Below, piece after piece: positions 43,539 through 52,468 of a stretch of 64,000 nt of DNA; within the stretch, counting starts at the first letter, position 1; every line of letters starts with the position of its first letter. The notes beneath the pieces were generated by a model. That model saw only the letters and a list, made by a program, of their open reading frames with translations. It searched no databases and had not been told where the DNA came from. A program made the translations under genes and the position numbers. Location of the stretch: positions 791,159 through 855,158 of the forward strand of contig CM007318.1 in NCBI GenBank assembly GCA_000333855.2, in the 5' to 3' direction. The DNA comes from Endotrypanum monterogeii. Its lineage: Eukaryota > Euglenozoa > Kinetoplastea > Trypanosomatida > Trypanosomatidae.

Positions 43539-43575
43539 CTGTGTATATGTGTATACAAGGAAGGAAGAAAGCTGC
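43539..43575 (-). promoter_or_regulatory. candidate spliced-leader acceptor for the 334-aa gene
   Basis: Minus-strand GCTTTCTTCCTTCCTTG tract, then an AT/CA stretch ending in ACACAG (AG at 43539-43540). The leader would begin with the (TA)n tract. A second AG lies at 43481-43482, four bases before the ATG. Confidence 0.5.
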
Positions 43576-44512
43576 ACACTTGAGAGATCAGATAGAACAA
43601 AAGAGAGCCGGTCGCGAAGGCCCTTTTTTGGTATCAGCGCAGTTAAACAGGAGTCGGAGATGGGAGGAATCCACTCTGTTGAGTGAAAGAATCGCCTGTG
43701 CACCCTCTAGACAAGCGATCCTCCGCCAATGTCTCCCGCCTCTTCAACAAGGACAACAAACAGCAGCAGAAAAAAAAAAGGTACAAGTACTAAACAAATG
43801 GAGAAATGTATAACACAATTGTACATTCAATAACATCAATATTATCGTTATCGCTGTTGTTAATGCAGGGGCAATGATGCGACAGTTGACGTACACACAC
43901 AAACGCCAACCAACAGATGAGAAGCGAGAGGGGGGAATGAAGAAAAGGTTGAAGAAAGATATCCAGAGAAAAAAAATAGAGTCAAAATGTCAACAAAAAA
44001 AAAGGAATGAGAGCAGACAACCGCTTCTGTAACTCGTTGATAGAATTTGGGAGCACGGATCCTCCAACAGTGCCTGCCTCTTCTCGGAGAGGGATTAGGG
44101 ACTGTGTGTGTGTTGTTTTTTTTTTTGAAAACAGACCATCGCCCGTGTTCAGGCTCTGCGGAGTGGTGCTAGCCATTACAACGTACCATCCAAAGCTGCA
44201 GCAGTAGCAACGGTGACAGCAGCCACCTGTTCCGCGGTACACATGTGATTCTTGTGTGTTTTCTTGTTGTTTCCCAGTGCGGCGCAGACCACGCAGCGTC
44301 AGTTCGATTTCGGTTATAAAAGGTGCCACGCCAGAGGGCCACCGCCTGGTGCAAAGCTGTCCTCGGAAGAAGGTCAAAAGGCGTGGTTGACCCGTTCAGT
44401 GGAACACAGTCTCTGCCCCGTAGCCTTCCCCTCGACTACACTCCACACAAGCCACCCCGCAGTCGATCCAAATAGCGACGGTATTCTCGTGTTCTGAAAG
44501 AATGCAAGAGGT

Positions 44513-44691
44513 CTAACCCTCCCCCCCCTCCCCCACAAACCGGTCACGAAGCAACGATTGAATGAGATCTTCTTCGGCTGCCTTACCCATCTCACGAGTC
44601 GCCTCACTGTATCATCCGGTCGCAATCCATCTTGAGAGAAGGCTCCCTCCAAGGCTTCGAGGCCAATATCTGCTGCGGTAGATGGCTTCAT
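44513..44691 (-). pseudogene. possible small gene split by a frameshift
   Basis: From an ATG at 44691 the first 28 codons have protein-like composition (MKPSTAADIGLEALEGAF...). The frame then turns into lower-quality sequence, while the neighbouring frame becomes protein-like (EATREMGKAAEEDLIQSLLR) and stops at 44513-44515. The ATG-to-stop distance, 179 bases, is one base short of 60 codons, as expected from a single-base deletion or a sequencing error. The junction lies around 44594-44610. The product would be about 59 residues of unknown family. An alternative is that both halves are chance. No clear splice acceptor precedes it. Confidence 0.3.
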
Positions 44692-45693
44692 TGCCCCCCC
44701 CCCCACACACACACACGCGCACACACGTCTCCTCATTAGCTGCCCCCCCCCTCCCATTCCTCTCCAAAGGCATTAGTGTTTCAGCGTAGGAGAAGGCAGA
44801 GTGGATGCTGCAGGCCAGACCGCCACCACAAGAAAACGATTTGTCACTGAGCCCCTGATACCTCTCCGAGGTAACTACTCAGAATAACAAGCAGGTGGCA
44901 AAATTACCTCGGTAGGTAACGATACCCCCCCCCGTCTCTGACAAGGAGGAAGAGGGAGTGGGGTACGATATGAGGCGATCGTGAGGAAGCAGGAATTCGG
45001 AGGCGTTGCTCGGTGCTTTCATGAAAAAAAAATTTCCTAATTTTATTTGTCGGCATGCAATGGGGAACTCTCCTTTTCTTTCTCGAAAAGACTTCGGTCG
45101 TGGCTGTGGTGGTTGCCGCCATTAGCCTCCCTCTCCCCCCCCCTATTATCACCACCACCAACCATCACTATTACCGCTCTCGCCCTCCGCCAACGTTCAG
45201 CCAACGGTGATGTCGATACGAGGAGGAGGAAAAATTTAAAGAAAAGCCACGCAACCATCATATGACGGCGCGAAAGCTTGTGAAGAAACAAAAGAAAAAA
45301 AAAGAATAAAATTACTCAAAGAAAACGCGTCTGTGCGCGAGTGCGTGGGTGAGGGAAGGGGGAGTGTAAGGTAGAGGGTGGAGGGGTACAGCACTCCATG
45401 ACCCGCAGTGAGAAAAAAAAAAAGAGAGGCTGCGCATGTGAAACCGTGAGCAAGATTCCGTGAAAAATATCTTGAAAGCCAAACTTTCCTCACAGACCAA
45501 CCGGTTGCCAGCCGCCTCACACACGCACGCACACAACACACACACGCCCAGGAGCCCGACGCAAAGATTGACGCGTACACAGAGAAAAAAAAATGCAAAA
45601 AAAAAAAGGTAAGGTGCAGAAAGACACAAAAGAAAAAATGCAGCAGACGGAAGTAAAATCATAAAGTGGAGAGGTCCAACTAATGAACCTCCA

Positions 45694-46758
45694 CTACTGG
45701 GAAGCAGCCTCTTCAAAGTAATGCGCCCGCAAGATGGCAGCCTGCTCCACATGCACTGGAATCACAAGCTCGAGGTGGTTGTCTGATACCTGTTGCACCA
45801 CTCCTACAGTGGCACCAAGTGCAGCAACAGCCTCCTCGTAGAGTCGGCGGGTCTCCGGGTCGTTGTACAACAGAACCGAGTGAACCGGCATGATTGTCGG
45901 GCTTGTGCCCAGTATATAAAGCGCCTTACACTCAAGGATATCCTTGAGGGAGAGCTTCGCATGCTGCACACTCCCCAGGCCGCACGCCTGCACCACCCGG
46001 TGCATTGTCCTCAACGTGATCCCGACAAGGATGTCCTCCTCGGCGCTGCACCATATTGTCCCGTCGGACCTCTGCAGAAGGTAGTTCGACCGCGAACCCT
46101 CAGGAACAAGGTAGGTGTTTGCGGCGTCGTGCACCAGCAGCACTTCATAGACGTTGTTCGCAGCAATATGGGCGTTCGCACGACTACGCAACTCTGCCTG
46201 GGTCACCTTCGCATTCGGGTTGACACGATAGCCGCCAAACAGCAAACCGACCTTGGCTCCTGCACGATACATGGACTCCTCGGGATAAAATGATCTCACT
46301 AGCATGATGATGGTGGGCACAGGAAATGCCTCGCTGCGGTCGCTTGGCGCCATGGCAACGGGCACCCACGAGAGTATCTTCACGTTCTGCTCGATGACAT
46401 TGTCTAGGTAAACGCCAGACGAGCGGACATATGTCTGGATACGCAACTCCACAAGATCCTGCATCTCGTCTGGGAAAGTGTGCGTGGGGCAAACCAGGGA
46501 GAGACTCTTTAAAAAACGCTCAGCGTAAGATTTCCTGAAGAGGATCTTGCCGTTCCTCGAGCGCATGACGTCGTAGACAATCTGATATTCTAGCGCGGCG
46601 TTGTCTTCTGCCCGAACCACGTCAAGGGAATTGAAATTATTCCCGTCTATGACGACGGGCGCCTCGAGCGCATCGCTAAGCGAGTTGAAAAAGTGAACAA
46701 AGCCGCATTTCTGCTCAGTCGCCACTAACCGGCGCACGACGAGGGGAATAGCATCCAT
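45694..46758 (-). CDS. class IV (branched-chain type) aminotransferase-like protein
   Basis: A 354-residue PLP-enzyme fold of type IV, the group of branched-chain and D-amino-acid aminotransferases and aminodeoxychorismate lyase. The presumptive Schiff-base lysine is Lys184 in NAKVTQAEL, with the family spacing to the YEVLL strand (204-208). EGSRSN (220-225) matches the E-G-x-x-x-N motif. GITLR (246-250) and LGTSPTIMPV (283-292) match the phosphate-binding loops. The N-terminal domain (1-150) is diverged. The open frame upstream begins with GTG and contains a splice acceptor, so the ATG at 46758 is used. Substrate cannot be read from the sequence. Conserved active-site landmarks argue for a working enzyme, but the Gly-Gly-Asn typical of BCAT after the lysine is replaced, so it is probably not the standard mitochondrial BCAT. 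Confidence 0.87.
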   Translation of the reverse strand: MDAIPLVVRRLVATEQKCGFVHFFNSLSDALEAPVVIDGNNFNSLDVVRAEDNAALEYQIVYDVMRSRNGKILFRKSYAERFLKSLSLVCPTHTFPDEMQDLVELRIQTYVRSSGVYLDNVIEQNVKILSWVPVAMAPSDRSEAFPVPTIIMLVRSFYPEESMYRAGAKVGLLFGGYRVNPNAKVTQAELRSRANAHIAANNVYEVLLVHDAANTYLVPEGSRSNYLLQRSDGTIWCSAEEDILVGITLRTMHRVVQACGLGSVQHAKLSLKDILECKALYILGTSPTIMPVHSVLLYNDPETRRLYEEAVAALGATVGVVQQVSDNHLELVIPVHVEQAAILRAHYFEEAASQ

Positions 46759-46797
46759 CAATGCTATTGCTAGTGTTATCTGTCGATGCCGGCGAAT

Positions 46798-46842
46798 CTG
46801 TAAACAAATAGACACAGATATAAATCAAGAGAGGAACCGGGT
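46798..46842 (-). promoter_or_regulatory. candidate spliced-leader acceptor for the aminotransferase
   Basis: T/C-rich minus-strand tract of about 40 bases ends in TTTACAG (AG at 46798-46799). It gives a 39-base leader to the ATG at 46758. Confidence 0.7.
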
Positions 46843-47532
46843 TCACTCTTGTAGAGTGAAGCACCACTATGCTGAGATACTCCTTAGGTTTTTTTTTTTA
46901 TCTCACCTCCCACGCACACACACAGGTGATTCGAGAGACACTACTATAGTTTCATGGGAGGGGGGGGGGCGTGTGTGTGGGCACCAGTTGAAGGTTCCCG
47001 GCCCATGGTAAGAGGAGCAATGAAATGAAGAACAGATAGATGGTAGAAGGGAAAAGACTAGGAGAATTACGAAAACACAAACAAGACATTTGAAAGGGCT
47101 TTTTAAACGATGCGAGCCAGCCCGTTGCATGAGAGAAAACGGAGGGGATGAATAGCTGACCAGAACCCTTCCATCGGCGTTGATAGCCCTCACACCCGGA
47201 ACATCTCTATTGGGTCGCTCTCTTGCACCACAACAACAATAAATATCCCACTACCTCCCCCTCTCGCCCCCAGGCGTGGTCGGCGCTCGTACATTAAGAC
47301 TCTGCCAGGAAATGTAGACTGTCAAGAGTGTGACATATTGCGCAAAAAAAAAAAAGAGGCAAGTCCTTCCCCCTCTTCTTCTGTGCGTGTGGGTATATAA
47401 TCGCTTTTTTTTTCAGAATCTTTCGCAGCCAGATCAAGATGAGATCTGAAGTCGCCTATCCCATCACAAGACTAGATGTGAATATATATATATATATATA
47501 TATTTTTAAATAAGCAGCTAATGCCCCTCCAT

Positions 47533-47560
<28 letters not shown>
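47533..47560. repeat. (CA)14 microsatellite
   Basis: Uninterrupted CA dinucleotides followed by ten A. Confidence 0.95.
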
Positions 47561-47564
<4 letters not shown>

Positions 47565-47831
47565 AAAAAAGAATAGAGAAACCCTCGAACATGTGGGAAA
47601 AAAAAAGGTCGAAGGAGCGAGCCCAATGGGGTAACCAGAAGTTGTCACGAGATATGAATCACCGAGGTCATGTAATTGCTACGTCGATCTTTCCTGATTC
47701 ACATCGCTCTGAACAAAAAAGGTTAGAGAGATGCGCTCAATATAAAAGGAAAAGAATGCGCCAGCACCAACCATCAGTGCGAAGGTCAAGACGGCGTCAT
47801 TCCCATAATCGGGTTCAGCTCCCTAACCCAC

Positions 47832-49484
47832 TCACTCAGCCTTCGCCTTTGGAACAGATTCTTCTGTGTTGGAAACAGTTTCTTTCCTGGAGAGGTCAAT
47901 GCCATCGGCTAACAGCCTCCTGTCAGCCTCACACCGAAGACACAGAAGGCGCGTTACCAGTTGGGTGCTGAAGGTCTCCATGCTGAACTTCTCGAGGATG
48001 CGGGCACGTCCTTGCGCACCGACCTTGGCTGCGTACACCGGGTCGCGTGCGAAGCACGCCATCTTCTCCGCAAAGGCCCGCGGCTGCGGTAATGACAGAA
48101 GACCGCCGCACTGCAAAGGATCCTCTGTTTCAATGTTGCCAACGCTTTCGCATGGCCCGCCGTCGGCGATAGCGACCACCGGTTTCGAGTAGGCCATCGC
48201 CTCAATGGGGACAATGCCGAAGTGCTCACGGGAGGGTGTATAAACGAGGGCACGCATCTCTGACAGCAACACAGTCTTTTCATCGTCACGGATGTTTTTG
48301 AGGAAGCGCAGCTGAGATGCTGGTATCTGGAGTCTCGCCTGCGCAAGCGCTGCGAGTTCTTCAGCGTACTGCACATTCTCCTCAAGGCGAGGATCGAAAC
48401 CGCCAGCGATGATCAGCATAAGTGCCTTCCCGCCCTCTGCCCTCCTAAACTCGTCCATGGCCAACAGCTGCGCGAAGGCCTCGATGGCCAACTCGATTTG
48501 TTTCTTGCGCTCGTAGCGGTTGATAGAAACGAAGGTCACGGCGCCACTCACCGCATTCTTTAGCTCCCGCAAAGCGTCGTCCCTGGAAAAGGTTTCCTCT
48601 GTCACCGTGCGAACCCTTGTCTCCACCGGCGGGTAAAATATATCCCTGTCCCCAACGATTCTTTCAGAAAGCTTTGGAAACGTGTTGACGCTTACCTGAC
48701 GCGAAAACTGAGAGTTGAAGACAACGCTGGTGGCACAATCCATCGAAATAGCCTCCAGCTGATCAAAGAAGCTGCGGTAGGTGCTGTGCCCTGGAGCGGC
48801 GCCGGTGCAACGCGTTTTAAACTGCCCGTCAGCGTTTCGGTTTGAATCACAGAGCTGATCGGGGAAGTGACAGTAGAACAGGATGGGTGTTTCACCAGCG
48901 CACATTTTGATGACTGGCATGGCGGCTGCCACCTGATCTACAACAAAGCAGTCAGTGTCCGGAAAGGACCAGCATGCTGCGAAGACAGCAAAGCCCATGC
49001 GAATCGTTGCACACAACACCTTTGCACGGCCAAAGATGCTCGCCGGAAACCATCCACCCCGCACTACAACACGCAGTGTGCCGTCTGTCGTTTCCTTGAA
49101 GGCACGACTGGGGTCGTGGTGATTGGTAACAATGATCACCTCAACGGATCGGATTGATTGACGCTTCTGGAGGCCAACGGCAGCGTCAATGATCAGCCTC
49201 TCTGCGCCGCCGATACCAAGATCGGGGTGGAGAAAAACCACGCGTAAAGGCTCTTTGGGCAGCAGGTCAGCCGACGCATCGTACTCGGGGGAGTCAGCGC
49301 GGTCCTTTTTCTCTGTCCTTGAATAGTCGACCGAGCGCCCGTGAAGCTTTTCGTGTGCCTCAACGATCTTCCTGCGCCGTTGAATGCACATCTTTGCCGT
49401 CCGGATGCGCACAGACATAATCAAGTAGCCCATGAGGCACGCAACCCCGAACGCGTAGAAAAAACCGAGAAAAATAACTCCCAT
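47832..49484 (-). CDS. ALG2: alpha-1,3/1,6-mannosyltransferase ALG2
   Basis: A GT4-family glycosyltransferase of 550 residues. It adds the second and third mannose to the dolichol-linked oligosaccharide on the cytosolic face of the ER. A membrane anchor spans about residues 3-25, followed by a basic stretch. Family motifs: HPDLGIGGAER (86-96), CHFPD (205-209), INRYERKKQ (321-329) and the nucleotide-sugar E-x7-E motif in REHFGIVPIEAMA (419-431, Glu420 and Glu428). Length is slightly above yeast and human ALG2 because of the N-terminal anchor region and a hydrophilic C-terminal tail. The frame continues upstream past a strong acceptor at 49543; the first ATG after it is at 49484. Together with EMC5 and the Sec7 GEF it reflects secretory functions in this unit. 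Confidence 0.95.
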   Translation of the reverse strand: MGVIFLGFFYAFGVACLMGYLIMSVRIRTAKMCIQRRRKIVEAHEKLHGRSVDYSRTEKKDRADSPEYDASADLLPKEPLRVVFLHPDLGIGGAERLIIDAAVGLQKRQSIRSVEVIIVTNHHDPSRAFKETTDGTLRVVVRGGWFPASIFGRAKVLCATIRMGFAVFAACWSFPDTDCFVVDQVAAAMPVIKMCAGETPILFYCHFPDQLCDSNRNADGQFKTRCTGAAPGHSTYRSFFDQLEAISMDCATSVVFNSQFSRQVSVNTFPKLSERIVGDRDIFYPPVETRVRTVTEETFSRDDALRELKNAVSGAVTFVSINRYERKKQIELAIEAFAQLLAMDEFRRAEGGKALMLIIAGGFDPRLEENVQYAEELAALAQARLQIPASQLRFLKNIRDDEKTVLLSEMRALVYTPSREHFGIVPIEAMAYSKPVVAIADGGPCESVGNIETEDPLQCGGLLSLPQPRAFAEKMACFARDPVYAAKVGAQGRARILEKFSMETFSTQLVTRLLCLRCEADRRLLADGIDLSRKETVSNTEESVPKAKAE

Positions 49485-49542
49485 CTTCCCTTGCCGCTGC
49501 TCCTTGCTGTTGATGAGGATTATGTTATTCCGCGGAATGTGA

Positions 49543-49608
49543 CTGTACGCGAACAGAAAAAAAAAGATACGGGGAGAGGGAAAGAGGGGGAGATGGGGGA
49601 ACAAGGCG
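49543..49608 (-). promoter_or_regulatory. candidate spliced-leader acceptor for ALG2
   Basis: About 45 bases of C/T, including nine T, end in TTCGCGTACAG on the minus strand (AG at 49543-49544). It gives a 58-base leader with no earlier ATG. Confidence 0.75.
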
Positions 49609-50164
49609 ACATGAAAAAAAAAGAGGAGAATTGTCGAGTGACGATGGAGAACAACGTTTCACAGACGAAACAATCAGATGGCACCCCAAAGAGAAGCGGA
49701 TAAGAAGTGAAGAAAAAAAAAGCAAAACAGCGCGGGGCGATATAAAAGAAATACAAAGAAAAAAAAAGCGAGGGGGTGAGGGATATTCTGTCCGGGGGGG
49801 GGGGGGGACAAGAAAGGAAAACGGAGAGGTAAGTGGAAACAAGACGCATAAAAAAGGGGGGACGCAAGTGTTTTGAGGGTGGGAGCGTCAGCGCGTAAGT
49901 CACGCGGTCGGAAAAGGGGAAAGAGTAGAGGCGAGAACAATACAACAGTAACGACCTCTTTCCCGGTCTATGAGACGACACCGGGTGTACTAATACAGGT
50001 GAGTTGAATAGGCTAAGAGAGAGGGGGAGGCGAAGGAAGTGATGGAAGAATGGCAAAATGAGCTGAACAACGCGCACTGAAACAACTCGGACCATTGTAC
50101 GACAAGAAATAAAAATGCCCCGTCTCTCTACAAGAGCCACTGTTGCCCGGAACACCTCCCCAAG

Positions 50165-50420
50165 TGAAGACGGAAAGAGATAACAACAGACGAACAGCGA
50201 GAAGCCCGAAATCGGGAGGGCTTACTGAGACGAGGTGATCTATTCCGAGGAGTTATCTGATAGATACGAAGCTCCTGGAAAACGGCAGGTGCGACAAGGA
50301 GACGACCCTCACCGTGCTCCTGGAGCGCCCGCTGAAGACGCAGCCTCGTCAGACCTACTTGGGCACCAGTGAGTGAGAAGGCTCCATAACCCGGTCATAC
50401 GCTCATCTAAGCATCACCAA
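50165..50420. other. GC-rich island with inverted repeats
   Basis: Complex sequence flanked by low-complexity DNA. AAGCCC/GGGCTT at 50202-50223 encloses CCCG/CGGG; ATCTAT/ATAGAT spans 50238-50265; GCTCCTGG occurs twice, at 50270-50277 and 50316-50323. There is no long open frame. Possible structured UTR element, snoRNA-type locus or retroposon remnant; no box C/D pair was convincingly found. Confidence 0.3.
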
Positions 50421-51238
50421 AGGCTAAACGTTTCTTTCATATTTTTTTTTTATCTGCTCAGAGGCTCGCATTGTGGCGAGGTAGAATACAGGTGGCAGTA
50501 GGACCATGCCCACCCACTCCCCACTCCCGCGTAGAAGAGGAAAAGATGGGAGTGGGTCCCCCCCCGTGAAAGCCGAATTGGACATCAAATACGCGGGGGG
50601 GGTCTAAAATCTTTATATTGACTATGTTTGCACACCGAGAGACCCCCCCCCCTAGCACGCTGGGTCCTTCCAAAACCGTTGCACTCACTAGCTACCTGTG
50701 CACTCCTTACTCAGTCACACAGATGTCCTCCCCATTGCTTTTTTTTTCTGCTGGGTACGCAAATCACACGAACAAACCCCCAGCGCACAACACACAGCTC
50801 CTCATGGGCGCCTCTCACTCGAGCCTCGTACAACGAAGGCTTGCCGCCGCACGTGGATATCAACAGAAAGCCCACTCCTTACAGCTCGAAAAACAAACAA
50901 AAAAGGAAATGTGCTGAGACGATAGCAATGAGAGTGGCGGGGTAACAACATTGCAGAGAGAGGGAGGGAAGAGGAGAGGGGGGGGGAACAACCTTTGGCG
51001 AAACAAAAAAAACGGTGTGTGCAAGGGAGACCAGAGCATCACCGACGCTTCAGCGAGGAAAATGATGGTAGAACAGAGTGGCTAAACAAATAATAAGATT
51101 CGAACCGAACGTTCAGACAAAAAAAAAAACTCAAGACAAACCTGCGATCACATCCACAAGCAAAAAAAACATCGAGAAGTTAAATGACATATATATATAT
51201 ATATATATAGTATGTGTGGGGTGGGGGGGGGGAGGGGG

Positions 51239-51310
51239 NNNNNNNNNNNNNNNNNNNNNNNNNNNNNNNNNNNNNNNNNNNNNNNNNNNNNNNNNNNNNN
51301 NNNNNNNNNN
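51239..51310. other. assembly gap (72 N) inside poly-G
   Basis: N run flanked by G-rich tracts of about 20 and 60 bases; an unresolved homopolymer. Confidence 0.95.
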
Positions 51311-51682
51311 GGGGTGGGGGGCGGGGGGGGGGGGGGGAGGGGGGGGGGGGGGGGGGGGGGGGGGGAGGGGGCGGGGGAGGAGAAAAAAATTTCTACGTTT
51401 TCCCTTTTGTCCCTTTCCCCCCCCTCCCTCTCTTCGCTCATCTCCCCTCCTGCACTCGCAGCGCAGGCGCGTTTTACACAACCGCGATAGAAACGCAATA
51501 TGGAAATGGTAATCTACACTCGACGGGAAAAAAAAAAGGCGAGAGAGGGAGGCAAGAAGGGGAGGAAGAGAATGAAATACACCGACGACCCCACTTCGCC
51601 CTCCACAGACCGACAGAAACACCGCTGAAACGTTATCTTGGAAATACGCCCAATTTTTTTTTTTTTTGAGAGAGTACCAAAT

Positions 51683-51710
51683 CACCACCACCACCACCAC
51701 CACCACCACC
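51683..51710. repeat. CAC triplet repeat
   Basis: Nine to ten CAC/ACC triplets. Confidence 0.9.
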
Positions 51711-52227
51711 CCGCTATCCACTCTATCCCCTCACCCCTTCCTGGCAACAACAACAACAAAAAAAAAAAGAAGAGCAAGTATGTATGCACACTTCCCATAT
51801 AGAAGGAAGTGAAGAAGAAATGGAGAAAAAAAAAAAGAACGCAGAAACACGAAGAATTCTCCTCTAAATCACCAAATGGGGAAAAAAAAAATAATAATAA
51901 TAATAAATAGAAGAAAAACGCACAAGAAAACAAAAATGAGGAGAGTGAACATACAAACTCCCTTCTCCAGGAAAGGGAGAGGAACTACACGCCGGATTTG
52001 CTCGTGAATGCACAAACCTTGCCCCGCGTAAGCAAACATGCGCACATCCCTCCTCCCTATAACATCAAGACGAGCAGACAGGGGGACACACAATAAATAA
52101 GCCGCTGCTTTCATGTTTGGTACCCCTCCCTCTGACCTGACGTTGAGCCTGCAGGGAAACGAGATCAATCGGTTACGTTGAGACCACAAGGAGAAGTGAA
52201 TCGTCAAGGCGAAAAGCATACCCGCGA

Positions 52228-52272
52228 GGGAAGGGAAGGGAAGGGAAGGGAAGGGAAGGGAAGGGAAGGGAA
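52228..52272. repeat. (GGGAA)9 pentanucleotide array
   Basis: Nine near-perfect GGGAA units about 200 bases past the stop of the TPR-J gene. The transcript strand reads as a pure pyrimidine array. Confidence 0.95.
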
Positions 52273-52468
52273 GACATATTTCATAATTAAAGCTCAACAA
52301 AACAGGACACACGCTTTCGTTTCCTCCCCCCCCCCACCCCACTCCACCCCTCCTGCACGACATCGGCACGGATAGGTGTGAGCAGCCGATGAAGGAAAGT
52401 CGGTGGAAACTCTTCCCCTCGCCGTTGCACCCATGCCGTCTGGGCAAACTCAGTCCATACGAGCGGCT

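Larger units (their letters stand above)
43478..45693. other. intergenic: 334-aa gene / aminotransferase
   Basis: Contains the leader of the 334-aa gene with its (TA)n tract, a moderately GC-rich block at 44160-44760 that includes a possible broken small gene (44513-44691), C runs at 44519-44537, 44694-44704 and 44744-44755, and the aminotransferase 3' UTR. Confidence 0.55.
46759..47831. other. intergenic: aminotransferase / ALG2
   Basis: Aminotransferase leader and ALG2 3' UTR. TA run at 47482-47503, (CA)14 at 47533-47560, T and A tracts. No gene supported. Confidence 0.6.
49485..52468. other. intergenic: ALG2 / TPR-J protein
   Basis: ALG2 leader and the TPR-J gene's 3' UTR. It contains a GC-rich island with inverted repeats (50165-50420), a TA run (51190-51209), a 72-base N gap (51239-51310) within poly-G, a CAC-triplet run (51683-51710) and a GGGAA pentanucleotide array (52228-52272). 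No gene supported. Confidence 0.6.

Noticed and set aside
51090..51112. tRNA B-box-like GATTCGAACC
   Set aside because: On the minus strand the flanking bases do not form a T stem and no A box or cloverleaf is present.
51131..51721. Pro/Gly-rich frames through the N gap
   Set aside because: Produced by poly-G/poly-C and N; not real coding sequence.
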